Source of the DNA: an uncultured bacterium
GTDB taxonomy: Bacteria; Pseudomonadota; Gammaproteobacteria; Burkholderiales; CAIKXV01
Reading direction: 5' to 3'
DNA length: 59,693 nucleotides
Assembly: GCA_903873475.1 (NCBI GenBank)
Contig: CAIQON010000282.1
Location: forward strand, 1-59,693
Shown here: positions 9,677 through 19,424 of the stretch, one piece after another
How positions within the stretch are numbered: position 1 is the stretch's first letter
How the letters are laid out: every line of letters starts with the position of its first letter
Translations under genes and position numbers: made by a program
The notes under the pieces: generated by a model
Seen by the model: the letters and a program-made list of their open reading frames with translations, nothing else
What the model was told of the DNA's origin: nothing
The model's database searches: none

Positions 9677-10606
9677 TCAGTCGGCATGGAAAGGCCGACC
9701 CAGTGACGCCGGCATGTTGGCGCGTATCCAGGCCGGGTTGCGGCTGATCAGCGCCAGCACGACGATCGTCGCGAGGTAGGGCAGCATGGCCAGCAGCTGG
9801 CTGGCGATCGCCACGCCCTGCGCCTGCAGGTGGAACTGCAGCAACGTGACGCCACCGAACAGCCAGGCGCCGAGCAGCACCCGGCCTGGGCGCCATGTGG
9901 CGAAGGTGGTGAGCGCCAGGGCGATCCAGCCGCGTCCGGCCACCAGCCCTTCGACCCACATCGGTGCGTAGACCACCGACAGGCAGGCACCAGCCACGCC
10001 ACATAATGCACCGCCCGTGACGACCGCCGCGAAGCGGATGAGGCGCACCTGATAGCCGAGCGCATGCGCCGACTCCGGTGATTCGCCGATCGCGCGCAGC
10101 ACCAGTCCGGCACGCGTGCGGTAGAGCAGCCATGCGACGGCCGCGGTCAGCGCGAGTGACAGCCAGACGATCGGATGCTGACCGAACAGCAGCGGGCCGA
10201 TCACCGGCAGGTCGGCCAGCCAGTGTCCGATCGACCCGGCCAGCGGTGCCGCCGGGTCGCCCAGCTTCCTGCCGACATAGCCGATGCCGACGAAGGCCGA
10301 GAAGCCGCCTCCGAACAGCGACAGGGCCAGCCCGGCCGCATACTGGTTCGCGTTGAGCCCGATCACCAGCAACCCGAAGACGGCCGCCGCGGTGGCCCCG
10401 GCGAGCGCGCCGGCACCGAGCGCGAGTACTTCGCTGCCGGTGCCGAAGGCGGTGGCGAAGCCCGCGACCGCGGCGATCAGCATCATCCCCTCGGCGCCGA
10501 GGTTGACCACCCCGGCCTTTTCGTTGACCAGCAGCCCAAGCCCTGCGAGCACCAGGGGCGTGCCCGAGGCGATGGCCGCGGCGAGCAGCAGCACGGTCTC
10601 GTTCAC
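9677..10606 (-). CDS. ABC transporter permease (BMP/simple-sugar/nucleoside type)
   Basis: hydrophobic ORF; VVNLGAEGMMLIAAVAGF motif; GTG start 10606 overlaps stop of upstream permease (GTGA). Confidence 0.85.
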   Translation of the reverse strand: MNETVLLLAAAIASGTPLVLAGLGLLVNEKAGVVNLGAEGMMLIAAVAGFATAFGTGSEVLALGAGALAGATAAAVFGLLVIGLNANQYAAGLALSLFGGGFSAFVGIGYVGRKLGDPAAPLAGSIGHWLADLPVIGPLLFGQHPIVWLSLALTAAVAWLLYRTRAGLVLRAIGESPESAHALGYQVRLIRFAAVVTGGALCGVAGACLSVVYAPMWVEGLVAGRGWIALALTTFATWRPGRVLLGAWLFGGVTLLQFHLQAQGVAIASQLLAMLPYLATIVVLALISRNPAWIRANMPASLGRPFHAD

Positions 10607-11748
10607 GAGGACACCGGCCCGGCGCGCCGCCAGCGCACCCGGGAATGGATCAGGGTGTCGCAGGCCAGCAGCATGAACAGCATCGAACCCTGGAACACGC
10701 CGGTGAGCGCGCCGGGCAGCCCGAGGCGCGACTGCGCATATTCGCCACCGATGAGCATCATCGACAGCAGGATGGCGGCGAGCAGGATGCCCACCGGATG
10801 CAGCCGCCCGACGAAGGCGACAATGATCGCGGTGAATCCGTAACCGGTGGAAACATGGGGCGTGAGCTGGCGCAGCGGCCCGGCCACCTCCATCGCGCCG
10901 GCCAGCCCTGCCATGCCGCCGGAGACGAGCAGCGCTGTCCACAGCGCGCGCCGGGCAGAGAAGCCCGCGTAGCGCGCCGCCGCCGGCGCCTGCCCGGACA
11001 CGTCGAGCTGGAAGCCGCGCCACGAACGGAACAGCGCGAACCAGAACAGCGGTACCGCGAGCAGCGCGAGCACGAAGCCCCAGTGCAGCCGCGTGCCGGG
11101 CATCAGCGGCGGCAGCCAGGTCGACGCGGCGAAGGTCGGGGTCTGCGGGAAGTTGAAGCCCGCGGGATCCTTCCACGGCCCGAAAACCAGGTAACCGAGC
11201 AGCTGCTGCGCCACGTAGACCAGCATCAGGCTGACCAGGATCTCGTTGGCGTTGCAGCGGTCGCGCAGCAGCGCGGTGATCGCGGCCCAGGCAGCGCCGC
11301 CGGCCACGCCGGCGAGCAGCACCAGCGGCAGTTGCAGGGGGCGCCCCGCGAGCGCGGCGAATACGCCGTCGCCAGCGGCGAGGCCGCCCAGTGCACCCTG
11401 CGGGCCACCGATCCAGAGCGCCATGCCGCCCGCGGCGATCGCACCGAGCAGGAACTGTCCTTCTGCGCCCACGTTCCAGATGTTGCTGCGATAGCACAGC
11501 GACAGACCGAGCGCGCACAGCGCCAGCGGCGTGGCCTTGAGCAGCACTTCGCTTGCCGGCCGCCAGCCGGACAGCGGCTCGATGAAGAACACCGACAGCC
11601 CGCGCCAGGGGTCCTTGCCCAGTGCGACGAACAGCGCTGTGGCAAGCAGCGCGGTCAACAGCAGCGCGATCAGCGGCGAGGCGATCGACATCGCCGCGCT
11701 GGGCCGGCCGCGCGGTTCGAACCGGGGCAGGAAGGTCGCGCGCATCAT
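10603..11748 (-). CDS. ABC transporter permease (BMP/simple-sugar/nucleoside type)
   Basis: hydrophobic ORF; NIWNVGAEGQFLLGAIAAGG; start overlaps stop of ATPase gene (ATGATGA). Confidence 0.85.
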   Translation of the reverse strand: MMRATFLPRFEPRGRPSAAMSIASPLIALLLTALLATALFVALGKDPWRGLSVFFIEPLSGWRPASEVLLKATPLALCALGLSLCYRSNIWNVGAEGQFLLGAIAAGGMALWIGGPQGALGGLAAGDGVFAALAGRPLQLPLVLLAGVAGGAAWAAITALLRDRCNANEILVSLMLVYVAQQLLGYLVFGPWKDPAGFNFPQTPTFAASTWLPPLMPGTRLHWGFVLALLAVPLFWFALFRSWRGFQLDVSGQAPAAARYAGFSARRALWTALLVSGGMAGLAGAMEVAGPLRQLTPHVSTGYGFTAIIVAFVGRLHPVGILLAAILLSMMLIGGEYAQSRLGLPGALTGVFQGSMLFMLLACDTLIHSRVRWRRAGPVSS

Positions 11749-13358
11749 CGGGCCGCCGGCACCGCGACCGTGGCTGCGGCCGCATCGGCCATGGCTGCCT
11801 GTGGCCAGAGCCCGGACATCCATTCACCGATCCGTGCGGGAGACGCCTCGGCGATCGGCAGTGACGGCGACAGCCGGCCGCGGGCGATCACCTGCAGGCG
11901 GTCGCACAGCGCGAACAGTTCGTCGAGGTCTTCGCTCACCACCAGCAGCGCCCCGCCGCGCTCGCGCAGCGCGAGCAGTTCTGCACGGATCAGCGCGGCA
12001 GCGCCGACGTCCACGCCCCAGGTCGGTTGCGCGACGACCAGTACCCGGGGGTCGGCATCGATCTCGCGCCCGACGATGAACTTCTGCAGGTTGCCGCCCG
12101 ACAGCGAGCGCGCAGCGCTGGCCGGGCCCTCGGCCCGGACGCCGAAACGCTCGATCAGGTGCCGTGCCAGCGCACGCATGGCGTCCGGCTTCAGGCAGCC
12201 GCCCCGGCCGAGGCCCTCGTCGCGGGTGAGCAGGGTGTTGCGATCGAGCCCGAGAGCCGGTACCGCACCGCGCCCGAGCCGCTCCTCCGGCACGAAGTGC
12301 AGGCCGAGCCTGCGCCGCTCGCGCGGACCGAGCCTGCCGACCGGATGGTCGAACAGCCGGATCGCGGTGCGATCGGCGGTGCGATCGATCGTACGCTCGC
12401 CCGACAGTGCCGCCAGCAGCGCCTGCTGGCCGTTGCCCGAGACACCGGCGATGCCGAGGATCTCGCCGGTCCTCACCTGCAGCGATACCTGCTCCAGGGG
12501 CGTGCCATGCACCGTCTCGCCCGGCATCGACAACGCATGCACCGACAGGGCGACCTGGCCTGCGGCCACGTTCCTGCGGGTCAGTGGTGGCGGCTCGGTC
12601 CCGATCATCAGCCGCGACAGGCTGGCCGGGGTCTCCCGCGCGGGCACCACCTCGCCGGTCACCCGCCCGGCGCGCAGCACCGTGCAGCGGTCGCACAGCG
12701 CGCGGATCTCGTCGAGCTTGTGGCTGACGTAGAGGATCGAGCAGCCTTCGGCCGCCAGCCGGCGCAGGGTCGCGAACAGGCCGTCGATCGCCTGCGGGGC
12801 CAGCACCGAGGTCGGCTCGTCGAGGATCAGCAGCCTGGGCGCGCCGAGCAGCGCGCGGATGATCTCCACGCGCTGGCGCTCGCCCACCGACAGGGCATGC
12901 ACCGGTCTGCCCGGATCGACCACCAGGTCGTAGCTGGCGCCCATCGCCTCGATGCGGCGCGCGACCGAGGCCAGCGTTTCCCCGCGCGGCAGCCCCAGCC
13001 AGACGTTCTCGGCGACGGTCAGCGTCTCGAACAGGCTGAAGTGCTGGTAGACCATGCTGATGCCCAGCGCCTGTGCCACCGCGGGGCTGGCGAGTTGCAC
13101 CGGTTCGCCGTTCCAGCGTACGGTGCCCGAGTCGGGTCGCACCGAGCCGTGGATGATCTTCATCAGCGTGCTCTTGCCCGCGCCGTTCTCGCCGAGCACG
13201 GCATGGATTTCGCCCGCGGCAACGTGCAGGTCGATGCCGTCGTTCGCCTTCACTCCGGGGTAGTGGCGGGTGATGCCCTCGAGCTGCAGTCGGGGCATCG
13301 GGCTTCCGGGGCGCACGGCGGTAGGCTCGGACAAGGGCAGGGTTCGCCGGTCAGGCAA
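11745..13358 (-). CDS. ABC transporter ATP-binding protein, tandem ABC domains (YufO/RbsA-like)
   Basis: Walker A GENGAGKSTLMK, ALSVGERQRVEIIRALLGAPRLLILDEPTS; second degenerate ABC half; start may be MPRLQLEGITRHYPG (~13298). Confidence 0.88.
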   Translation of the reverse strand: MPDRRTLPLSEPTAVRPGSPMPRLQLEGITRHYPGVKANDGIDLHVAAGEIHAVLGENGAGKSTLMKIIHGSVRPDSGTVRWNGEPVQLASPAVAQALGISMVYQHFSLFETLTVAENVWLGLPRGETLASVARRIEAMGASYDLVVDPGRPVHALSVGERQRVEIIRALLGAPRLLILDEPTSVLAPQAIDGLFATLRRLAAEGCSILYVSHKLDEIRALCDRCTVLRAGRVTGEVVPARETPASLSRLMIGTEPPPLTRRNVAAGQVALSVHALSMPGETVHGTPLEQVSLQVRTGEILGIAGVSGNGQQALLAALSGERTIDRTADRTAIRLFDHPVGRLGPRERRRLGLHFVPEERLGRGAVPALGLDRNTLLTRDEGLGRGGCLKPDAMRALARHLIERFGVRAEGPASAARSLSGGNLQKFIVGREIDADPRVLVVAQPTWGVDVGAAALIRAELLALRERGGALLVVSEDLDELFALCDRLQVIARGRLSPSLPIAEASPARIGEWMSGLWPQAAMADAAAATVAVPAAR

Positions 13359-13469
13359 GGCTCGGTAGGTCTCGCTTCAGCGTAGACGCGTTTGTCGTGT
13401 CATGCAACGTCCCCGGCCGGTCAGCGGCCGGTCCATGGGGAGGCTCTGGCCGGCCGGCTCGATCGGCCG

Positions 13470-15002
13470 TCAGTTCAGCCGGCGCGCCCCTTCGACCGTG
13501 CCGTACCAGTCGAAAGGCTTGCCCGACACGTTGGTCATCACCGCCTTCACGCTGAAGTGGGCGTCGAACGATTCGGTGCCGAACTCCGAACCGATGCCGG
13601 AATCCTTCACCCCGCCCCAGGGCGAGGCGGGATCGAGCCGGTGGTGGTCGTTGATCCAGAAGATGCCGCAGTCGACGCGGCGTGCGATCCGGTGCGCCCG
13701 CGCGACATCGGCGGTGCGCACGCCGGCGGCGAGTCCGTACGGCGAGTCGTTGGCGATGCGCACGGCTTCGTCCTCGGTGTCGAACGGGATCACCACGGTC
13801 ACCGGCCCGAACACTTCCTCGCGCGCGATGGTCATCGATGGCGTGACGCCGGCGAACACGGTCGGCTCGAGGAAGTACCCGCCGGCCAGCGCGCCTTCGA
13901 GGTGGGCCGGCCGGCCGCCGCCGGTCACCGCATGCGCGCCCTCGTGCCGGGCGATGTCGACCAGGCGCAGCACGCGCTCGCGCTGGCGCGCCGAGATCAC
14001 CGGACCCATCTGCGTGTCCGGCAGCGCCGGGTCGCCGACCCGGATCGCCGCGGCCTTGCGCGCGAGCCGCTCGACGAACTCGTCGTGGATGCTGCGCTGG
14101 ACGATGTGCCGTGCCGCGCAGACGCAGGTCTGGCCGGCGGCGATGAAGGCGCCGAACGCCGCGTAGTTCACCGCCTGTTCGAGGTCGTAGTCGTCGAACA
14201 CGATGACCGGCGTCTTGCCGCCCAGTTCCATCGTCTGGTGCGCGAAGTGGCGCGCGGCCAGCGCGCCCGAGATCCGTCCGGCCTCGGTGCCGCCGGTCAG
14301 CACGAACTTGTCGATGCCGGGGTGTTCGGCAAGCGCCTTGCCGGTCGTCGCACCCAGGCCGGTCACGACGTTGAACACGCCGGCCGGCAGCCCGGCCTCG
14401 ACGAAGATCTGCGCCAGCCTCAAGGTCGTCAGCGGCGTGTACTCGGAGCACTTGACCACGGTGGTGCATCCGGAGGCGAACACCGGTGCCAGGCTCTTCG
14501 CCATGATCATCAGCGGATGGTTGAACGGCGTGCAGTTGCCGACGACGCCGATCGGCGATCGCTGGGTGTAGCAGAGGTACTCGCCCTCGACCGGGATCAC
14601 CGCGTCGCGCCGCGCCAGCGCGAGCCCGGCGTTGTAGCGGAAGAAATCCGGCAGCCGGCCGAGCTGCGCCCGCGTCTCGGTGATCGGCCGACCGTTGTTG
14701 CGGGTCTCGAGCTGGTACAGCTCTTCCAGGTGGGCTTCCAGCGCATCGGCGAGGGTGTTCACGAGTCGTGCGCGGGCACGCACCGTCATCGTCGCCCAGG
14801 GGCCGCTGGCGAAGGCCCGGCGCGCGGACTGCACCGCGGCATCGACATCCGCGTCGGTGGCGTGGCCGATGCGCGCGATCACCTCGCCGCGCGAGGGGTC
14901 GAAGACATCGATCAGGTCCGCCGACGAGGCCGGACGCTCGGCGCCGTCGATGAACAGGCCGCGGGTGGGAACAGCATGGGTGGCGGTGGCAGACGTCGGC
15001 AT
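13470..15002 (-). CDS. aldehyde dehydrogenase family protein
   Basis: FVLTGGTEAGR, MELGGKTPVIVFDDYDLEQA, AGQTCVCAARHIV catalytic Cys. Confidence 0.92.
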   Translation of the reverse strand: MPTSATATHAVPTRGLFIDGAERPASSADLIDVFDPSRGEVIARIGHATDADVDAAVQSARRAFASGPWATMTVRARARLVNTLADALEAHLEELYQLETRNNGRPITETRAQLGRLPDFFRYNAGLALARRDAVIPVEGEYLCYTQRSPIGVVGNCTPFNHPLMIMAKSLAPVFASGCTTVVKCSEYTPLTTLRLAQIFVEAGLPAGVFNVVTGLGATTGKALAEHPGIDKFVLTGGTEAGRISGALAARHFAHQTMELGGKTPVIVFDDYDLEQAVNYAAFGAFIAAGQTCVCAARHIVQRSIHDEFVERLARKAAAIRVGDPALPDTQMGPVISARQRERVLRLVDIARHEGAHAVTGGGRPAHLEGALAGGYFLEPTVFAGVTPSMTIAREEVFGPVTVVIPFDTEDEAVRIANDSPYGLAAGVRTADVARAHRIARRVDCGIFWINDHHRLDPASPWGGVKDSGIGSEFGTESFDAHFSVKAVMTNVSGKPFDWYGTVEGARRLN

Positions 15003-15179
15003 CGGGGGGCTCGCAGGCGTGAGGAGGGCAGAACGATAACCCGGCGGCGGACTGTCCGGGGTCTTGTCCGTGGCGCGCGGACGCGCCACCATCCCCGCCC
15101 GGATCGGGTCGCCCGGCGCTGCCAGTCAACCGTCCCTCGCCCATCCGCCATCCCCCATCCGCCATACAAAGGACACGCC

Positions 15180-15971
15180 ATGCCTGTCATCGAAGTGACC
15201 GGACACGCCGTCGAATACCATCAGTGGGGTGGCCCGTCGGGCAGCAGCCCGGAACTGGTCCTGATCCATTCGCTGCTGACCGATGCCAGCGTGTTCGAGG
15301 GCATTGCCCCGGTGCTCGCCCGGTCGCGCCGGGTGACCACGATCAACCTGCCCGGGTATGGCGCGAGCGCGGCTCGCCCGCTGGAGACCATCGCCGGCTA
15401 TGCCGCGTTCCTGCGCGAGGCGATGGACGCACTGGCGCTGCCGGTGACGGCCGACCTGTTCGCCAACGGTTTCGGTGCGTTCGTCGCGACGGTGTTCGCG
15501 CTCGACAACCCGGGCCGCATCCGCCGGCTGCTGGTCGCCGACGTCAATGCGGGCTTCCCGGAGGCCGGGCGCATCCCGTTCGGCATGATGGCCGGCAAGG
15601 TCACCGAGGGTGGCATGGAGACTGTCCTGGATGCTGCGATCGGCCGCATGTTCCCCGAACCGTTCCAGCAGGCCAACCCCGCCGTGGTCGCGGACCGCAA
15701 GCGGCGCCTGGAGACCGCCGACCCGGCGGCTTTCGCACGCGCCTGCCGGGCGCTGGCAGCGCTCGACCTGGCAGACCGGCTGCCCGCGCTGACGGTCCCG
15801 ACCTTCGTACTGTGCGGCGAACTCGACCGCACGACGCCGCCGGAACTGGCCGAGCGGATGGCATCGCTGATCCCGGGCGCGGCGTATGCTTCCATCCCGG
15901 GCAGCGGTCACTGCCCGATGCTCGAACAACCCACGGCGCTCGTCGCGCTGATCGAAGGAGCACTCGCATGA
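15180..15971 (+). CDS. alpha/beta fold hydrolase
   Basis: INLPGYGASAARPL, LVADVNAGFPEAGR, CGELDRTTPPELAERM, GSGHCPMLEQP. Confidence 0.85.
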   Translation: MPVIEVTGHAVEYHQWGGPSGSSPELVLIHSLLTDASVFEGIAPVLARSRRVTTINLPGYGASAARPLETIAGYAAFLREAMDALALPVTADLFANGFGAFVATVFALDNPGRIRRLLVADVNAGFPEAGRIPFGMMAGKVTEGGMETVLDAAIGRMFPEPFQQANPAVVADRKRRLETADPAAFARACRALAALDLADRLPALTVPTFVLCGELDRTTPPELAERMASLIPGAAYASIPGSGHCPMLEQPTALVALIEGALA

Positions 15972-16567
15972 AGGGATTCCTCCGCGGCATCGCCATCGTC
16001 GCGCTGCTCTGCTGCACGGCGGCCGCATTCGCGCAGGCGTCGCAGAACGTCCGCATCCGGGCGACCATCACCGCGATCGACGGCGACGTGCTGTCGCTGA
16101 GATCGCGCGACGGTACCGCGCTGAAGGTGCGCATGACCGGGAAGACCACGGTGGCGACCGCGCGCGCACTGCAACTCGCCGACCTGCCGAAGAACGCATT
16201 CGTCGGCGTCACCGCGGTGAAGGGACCCGACGGCGTGCTGGTCGCGCGCGAGGTGCACACGATCCCGAAGACCGCGAACGAGGGCCATGCCGACTGGGAC
16301 CTCGAACCGGGCGCGTCGATGACCAACGCGTATCTCGAAGCCAGCGTGCAGACCAGCAGCGGCAACGAGATCACGATGGTCTACAAGGGCGGCATGCAGC
16401 GCATCCGGGTGCCGGCCGGCACGCCGGTGGTGACCACCGATCCGGCTGACCGGTCGGCGCTCGCGCCCGGCATCTACGTGTTCATGGCGGCCGAGGTCGG
16501 GCCCGACAACACGATCACCGCGCTGCGCATCCAGGCCGAGAAGGCCGGCGTGAAGCCGCCGCAGTAG
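15968..16567 (+). CDS. hypothetical secreted protein (OB/DUF5666-like beta-rich)
   Basis: signal peptide MKGFLRGIAIVALLCCTAAAFAQA; ATGA overlap with upstream hydrolase stop. Confidence 0.7.
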   Translation: MKGFLRGIAIVALLCCTAAAFAQASQNVRIRATITAIDGDVLSLRSRDGTALKVRMTGKTTVATARALQLADLPKNAFVGVTAVKGPDGVLVAREVHTIPKTANEGHADWDLEPGASMTNAYLEASVQTSSGNEITMVYKGGMQRIRVPAGTPVVTTDPADRSALAPGIYVFMAAEVGPDNTITALRIQAEKAGVKPPQ

Positions 16568-16775
16568 CGCGATCCCCTTCTCCCGGAGCGGTACGGCCGC
16601 CGCCCCGGCCCAGGTTCAGGCCGGGCCCGACCATTGGATTTCTGCGACACGCTGGCCCGGTCTGGCGCAACCAGCGCGCTCGCCCGGGAAACCCGCGCCA
16701 GCGGGGTGTTTCGTCCCCGTCCGCATGCGCGCGATTACACTTGCGCCGGCGGCGGCTGGGTGGCGGAGTGATGGC

Positions 16776-17258
16776 ATGAAGCGTTTCCTCAAACTGATGC
16801 ACGAGATCGGCGGGATCGGCATGACCGGCGCGCTGGCCGCCCACCTGATCCTGGTAGTGACCGCGCCGGACACCTCGCTTTCCGAGTACGCGGCGGTGCG
16901 CCAGTCGATCCTCGCGGTATCGAAGTACCTGCTGCTGCCGTCACTGCTGGTCGTGCTGCTGAGCGGCCTGCTCGCGATGGCCGTGCATTACCCGTTCTGC
17001 CAGGCGCGCTGGGTGTGGGCGAAGGCGCTCACCGGCATCGCCCTGCTCGAGGGCACGCTGGTGACGGTGCAGGGCACCTCGCGCCGCGTGGCGGAACTGT
17101 CTGCCGGCGCGCTCGACGGTCGGGCCGATCCGGCGCTGATGGCGGAGCTGCTGCGCACCGAATGGATCGGCTTGTGGACGATCCTCGTGCTGTCGCTGCT
17201 CAATGTCGTGCTCGGCGTGCTGCGACCGCGCCTCGGGCGCAATCCGGCTGCCGCCTGA
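16776..17258 (+). CDS. DUF2269-like integral membrane protein
   Basis: MKRFLKLMHEIGGIGMTGALAAHLIL; several TM segments. Confidence 0.6.
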   Translation: MKRFLKLMHEIGGIGMTGALAAHLILVVTAPDTSLSEYAAVRQSILAVSKYLLLPSLLVVLLSGLLAMAVHYPFCQARWVWAKALTGIALLEGTLVTVQGTSRRVAELSAGALDGRADPALMAELLRTEWIGLWTILVLSLLNVVLGVLRPRLGRNPAAA

Positions 17259-17263
17259 GGCGC

Positions 17264-17944
17264 TCAGCCTTCGAACAGGCTCCGGTGCGCGCAGGTGAGG
17301 TGGGCGACGACCGCCGCGCGTGCGGCGGCGGCATCGCGTGCCTTCAGGGCGGCGACGATCGCCCGATGCTGGCGCTGGTACTCCAGCCGCAGCGTCTCGG
17401 TGACGATCCGGTCGCGCAGCTTGCCGAACTCCGTCTGCTGTCGCGCGGCGTGGAACAGTTCGAAGATGCCGGCGATCAATGCGTTGTGGGCGGCGGCGGC
17501 CATCGCCTGGTGGAGCGCGGCATCCCACAGTTCGAACTCGCCGAGCGTCACCGCCGCCTCGGCGCGGTCGAGGCAGTGGTCCATGCGTTCGTAGTCGGCC
17601 GGGGTGGCGTTGACCACGATCAGCTCGACAGCAGCGGGCTCGATGCGCAGTCGCGCATCCATCAGTTCCCCCGGGCTTGCGCGGGCGACGGTCGGCAGGT
17701 CGGTCGGTGCCGGCGCTGGCACTGCCGCGATGAAGGTGCCGCGCCCGACCGCGCGGTGGATGCGGCCTTCGGCCTCCAGGTCGGCCAGCGTCCGCCGGAC
17801 CGCGTTGCGCGGCAGGGCGAAGCGCAGCGCGAACTCGCGCTCGGTCGGCAGCTTGCGGCCGGGGCCGTCGGCAGCGCCCGCCTGCGCGAGCACGAACGTG
17901 CGCAATTCGCGCGTCGAGGTGCGGTTCCGGATGCGGGATGCCAT
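17264..17944 (-). CDS. GntR family transcriptional regulator, FCD (FadR) subfamily
   Basis: GRKLPTEREFALRFALPRNAVRRTLADLEAEGRIHRAVGRGTFI wHTH plus FCD-type C-domain; start at MASRIRN. Confidence 0.88.
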   Translation of the reverse strand: MASRIRNRTSTRELRTFVLAQAGAADGPGRKLPTEREFALRFALPRNAVRRTLADLEAEGRIHRAVGRGTFIAAVPAPAPTDLPTVARASPGELMDARLRIEPAAVELIVVNATPADYERMDHCLDRAEAAVTLGEFELWDAALHQAMAAAAHNALIAGIFELFHAARQQTEFGKLRDRIVTETLRLEYQRQHRAIVAALKARDAAAARAAVVAHLTCAHRSLFEG

Positions 17945-17960
17945 GGTGCCGTTGAAAGTA

Positions 17961-17980
17961 AACCAATCCATTGATTGGTT
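17961..17980. promoter_or_regulatory. candidate GntR operator O1
   Basis: perfect inverted repeat AACCAATC-CATT-GATTGGTT just upstream of gntR start. Confidence 0.7.
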
Positions 17981-18075
17981 CAATTCGGCTGCATGGCGCG
18001 TTGCGGTAATGGTGGTGCAATGCAGCAAAAAAGGGCATGTATCGCCTAGGCAGACTGTCCCCGGTCCACTGGGCA

Positions 18076-18104
18076 GTATTGGTTCCTGTGGATCGAACCA
18101 ATAC
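18076..18104. promoter_or_regulatory. candidate GntR operator O2
   Basis: perfect 10-bp inverted repeat GTATTGGTTC-N9-GAACCAATAC, same ATTGGTT half-site as O1. Confidence 0.7.
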
Positions 18105-18113
18105 CGTTTCTGG

Positions 18114-18143
18114 TTGACGTCCAGTCGGGGCCGCGGCTAGCAT
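18114..18143 (+). promoter_or_regulatory. putative sigma70-like promoter for hydrolase cluster
   Basis: TTGACG-N18-TAGCAT immediately 3' of O2. Confidence 0.4.
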
Positions 18144-18229
18144 TCCCCGGCCCTTGCGAGCGTCGGCGCGATTCCGTCCCGAGACAGTCGCCGACCTTTG
18201 CCGGGCCCGCCGGAGAGGAGACCGACACG

Positions 18230-19300
18230 ATGGCCGATTCACAACTGCAGTCTGCGCTGGCGCACTGGGCGCCGCGCCTGATCGCCAATGGCATTCCGCT
18301 GACCGACTTCCAGGACGTCACCGGCGCCCTCGCATCCTGGAACGACTGGTGCAAGGCTTGGGTCGCCCGCGGCGACGTGCATGACGCGCTCGGCGAGGCC
18401 GACCTCGCCGCCGGGCATCGCCTGTCGGCCGGTGAGCACTTCTCGCGCGCCGCCGTCTGCCATCACTTCGCGAAGTTCGTGTTCGTCGATGACCTCGATC
18501 AGATGAAGTGGGCGCACATGAAGGCGGTGGCATCGCGCGCGAAGGCGCTGCCGTTGATCGACCCGCCCGGCGAACGGGTCGAGATTCCCTACATGGGCAC
18601 CACGCTCAAGGGTGAACTGCGCAAGCCGGCCGGCAGCGTGCGCCCGCCGGTGCTGGTGATGTGCATGGGCCTCGATTCCTGCAAGGAAGAGATGGACGCC
18701 TACGAGCGCAACTTCCTCGAGCGCGGCATCGCGACGCTGGCGTTCGATGGCCCGGGGCAGGGCGAGGCCGAGTACGAGTTCCCGATCCGCGGCGACTACG
18801 AAGTGCCGGTGAAGGCGGTGTTCGACTGGCTCGAGACGCGCAGCGACATCGACCATGGCCGTGCCGCCCTGTGGGGCGTCTCGCTCGGCGGCTACTATGC
18901 GCCGCGGGCCGCGGCTTTCGAGAAACGGGCGAAGGCCTGCATCGCGCTGTCCGGTCCGTACAACATGGGCGCCAACTGGGACGGGCTGCCTGAACTCACC
19001 CGTCGTGCGTTCCAGGTGCGTGCCAAGTGCGCGACGCCCGAGGAAGGCCGCAAGGCGGCGCATACGCTGTCGCTCGAGGGGCTGGCGTCGAAGATCACCT
19101 GTCCGTTGTTCATCGTCGCCGGCAAGCAGGACCGTATCATCCCGTGGCAGGACGCGGAGCGGCTGGCCCGCGAGGCGGGCGGCCCGGTCGAACTGCTGAT
19201 GGTCGAGGATGGCAACCACGTGGTGAACAACCGCGCGTACCGCTACCGCACGCAGACCGCCGACTGGATGGCGGCTCGGCTCGGCCTTCCGAAGCGATAG
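18230..19300 (+). CDS. alpha/beta hydrolase, 2,6-dihydroxypseudooxynicotine hydrolase / FrsA-like (paralog A)
   Basis: VLVMCMGLDSCKEEMD, AFDGPGQGEAEYEFPIRGDYE, WGVSLGGYYAPRAAA, GKQDRIIP, GNHVVNN. Confidence 0.82.
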   Translation: MADSQLQSALAHWAPRLIANGIPLTDFQDVTGALASWNDWCKAWVARGDVHDALGEADLAAGHRLSAGEHFSRAAVCHHFAKFVFVDDLDQMKWAHMKAVASRAKALPLIDPPGERVEIPYMGTTLKGELRKPAGSVRPPVLVMCMGLDSCKEEMDAYERNFLERGIATLAFDGPGQGEAEYEFPIRGDYEVPVKAVFDWLETRSDIDHGRAALWGVSLGGYYAPRAAAFEKRAKACIALSGPYNMGANWDGLPELTRRAFQVRAKCATPEEGRKAAHTLSLEGLASKITCPLFIVAGKQDRIIPWQDAERLAREAGGPVELLMVEDGNHVVNNRAYRYRTQTADWMAARLGLPKR

Positions 19301-19424
19301 GGGAAGGGCAACTGCAGGGACAGGCCGGCGCGAGCCGGACGATGCGAGGCCGCCCGAGCGGTCCATGCAGCATTCACAGCGCGAGGCTGCCCGATCAGCC
19401 CGTCGACCTTCCAAAGGAGATTCC

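Noticed and set aside
13392-15179. N-terminal part of the 859-aa plus ORF ending at 15971
   Set aside because: Antisense to ALDH; real gene starts at ATG 15180 (MPVIEVTGHAVEYHQWGG).
16568-16775. Possible structured RNA upstream of the DUF2269-like gene
   Set aside because: Only short GC-rich inverted repeats (e.g. CTGGCGC...GCGCCAG with about 26-nt spacing); expected by chance at this GC content.
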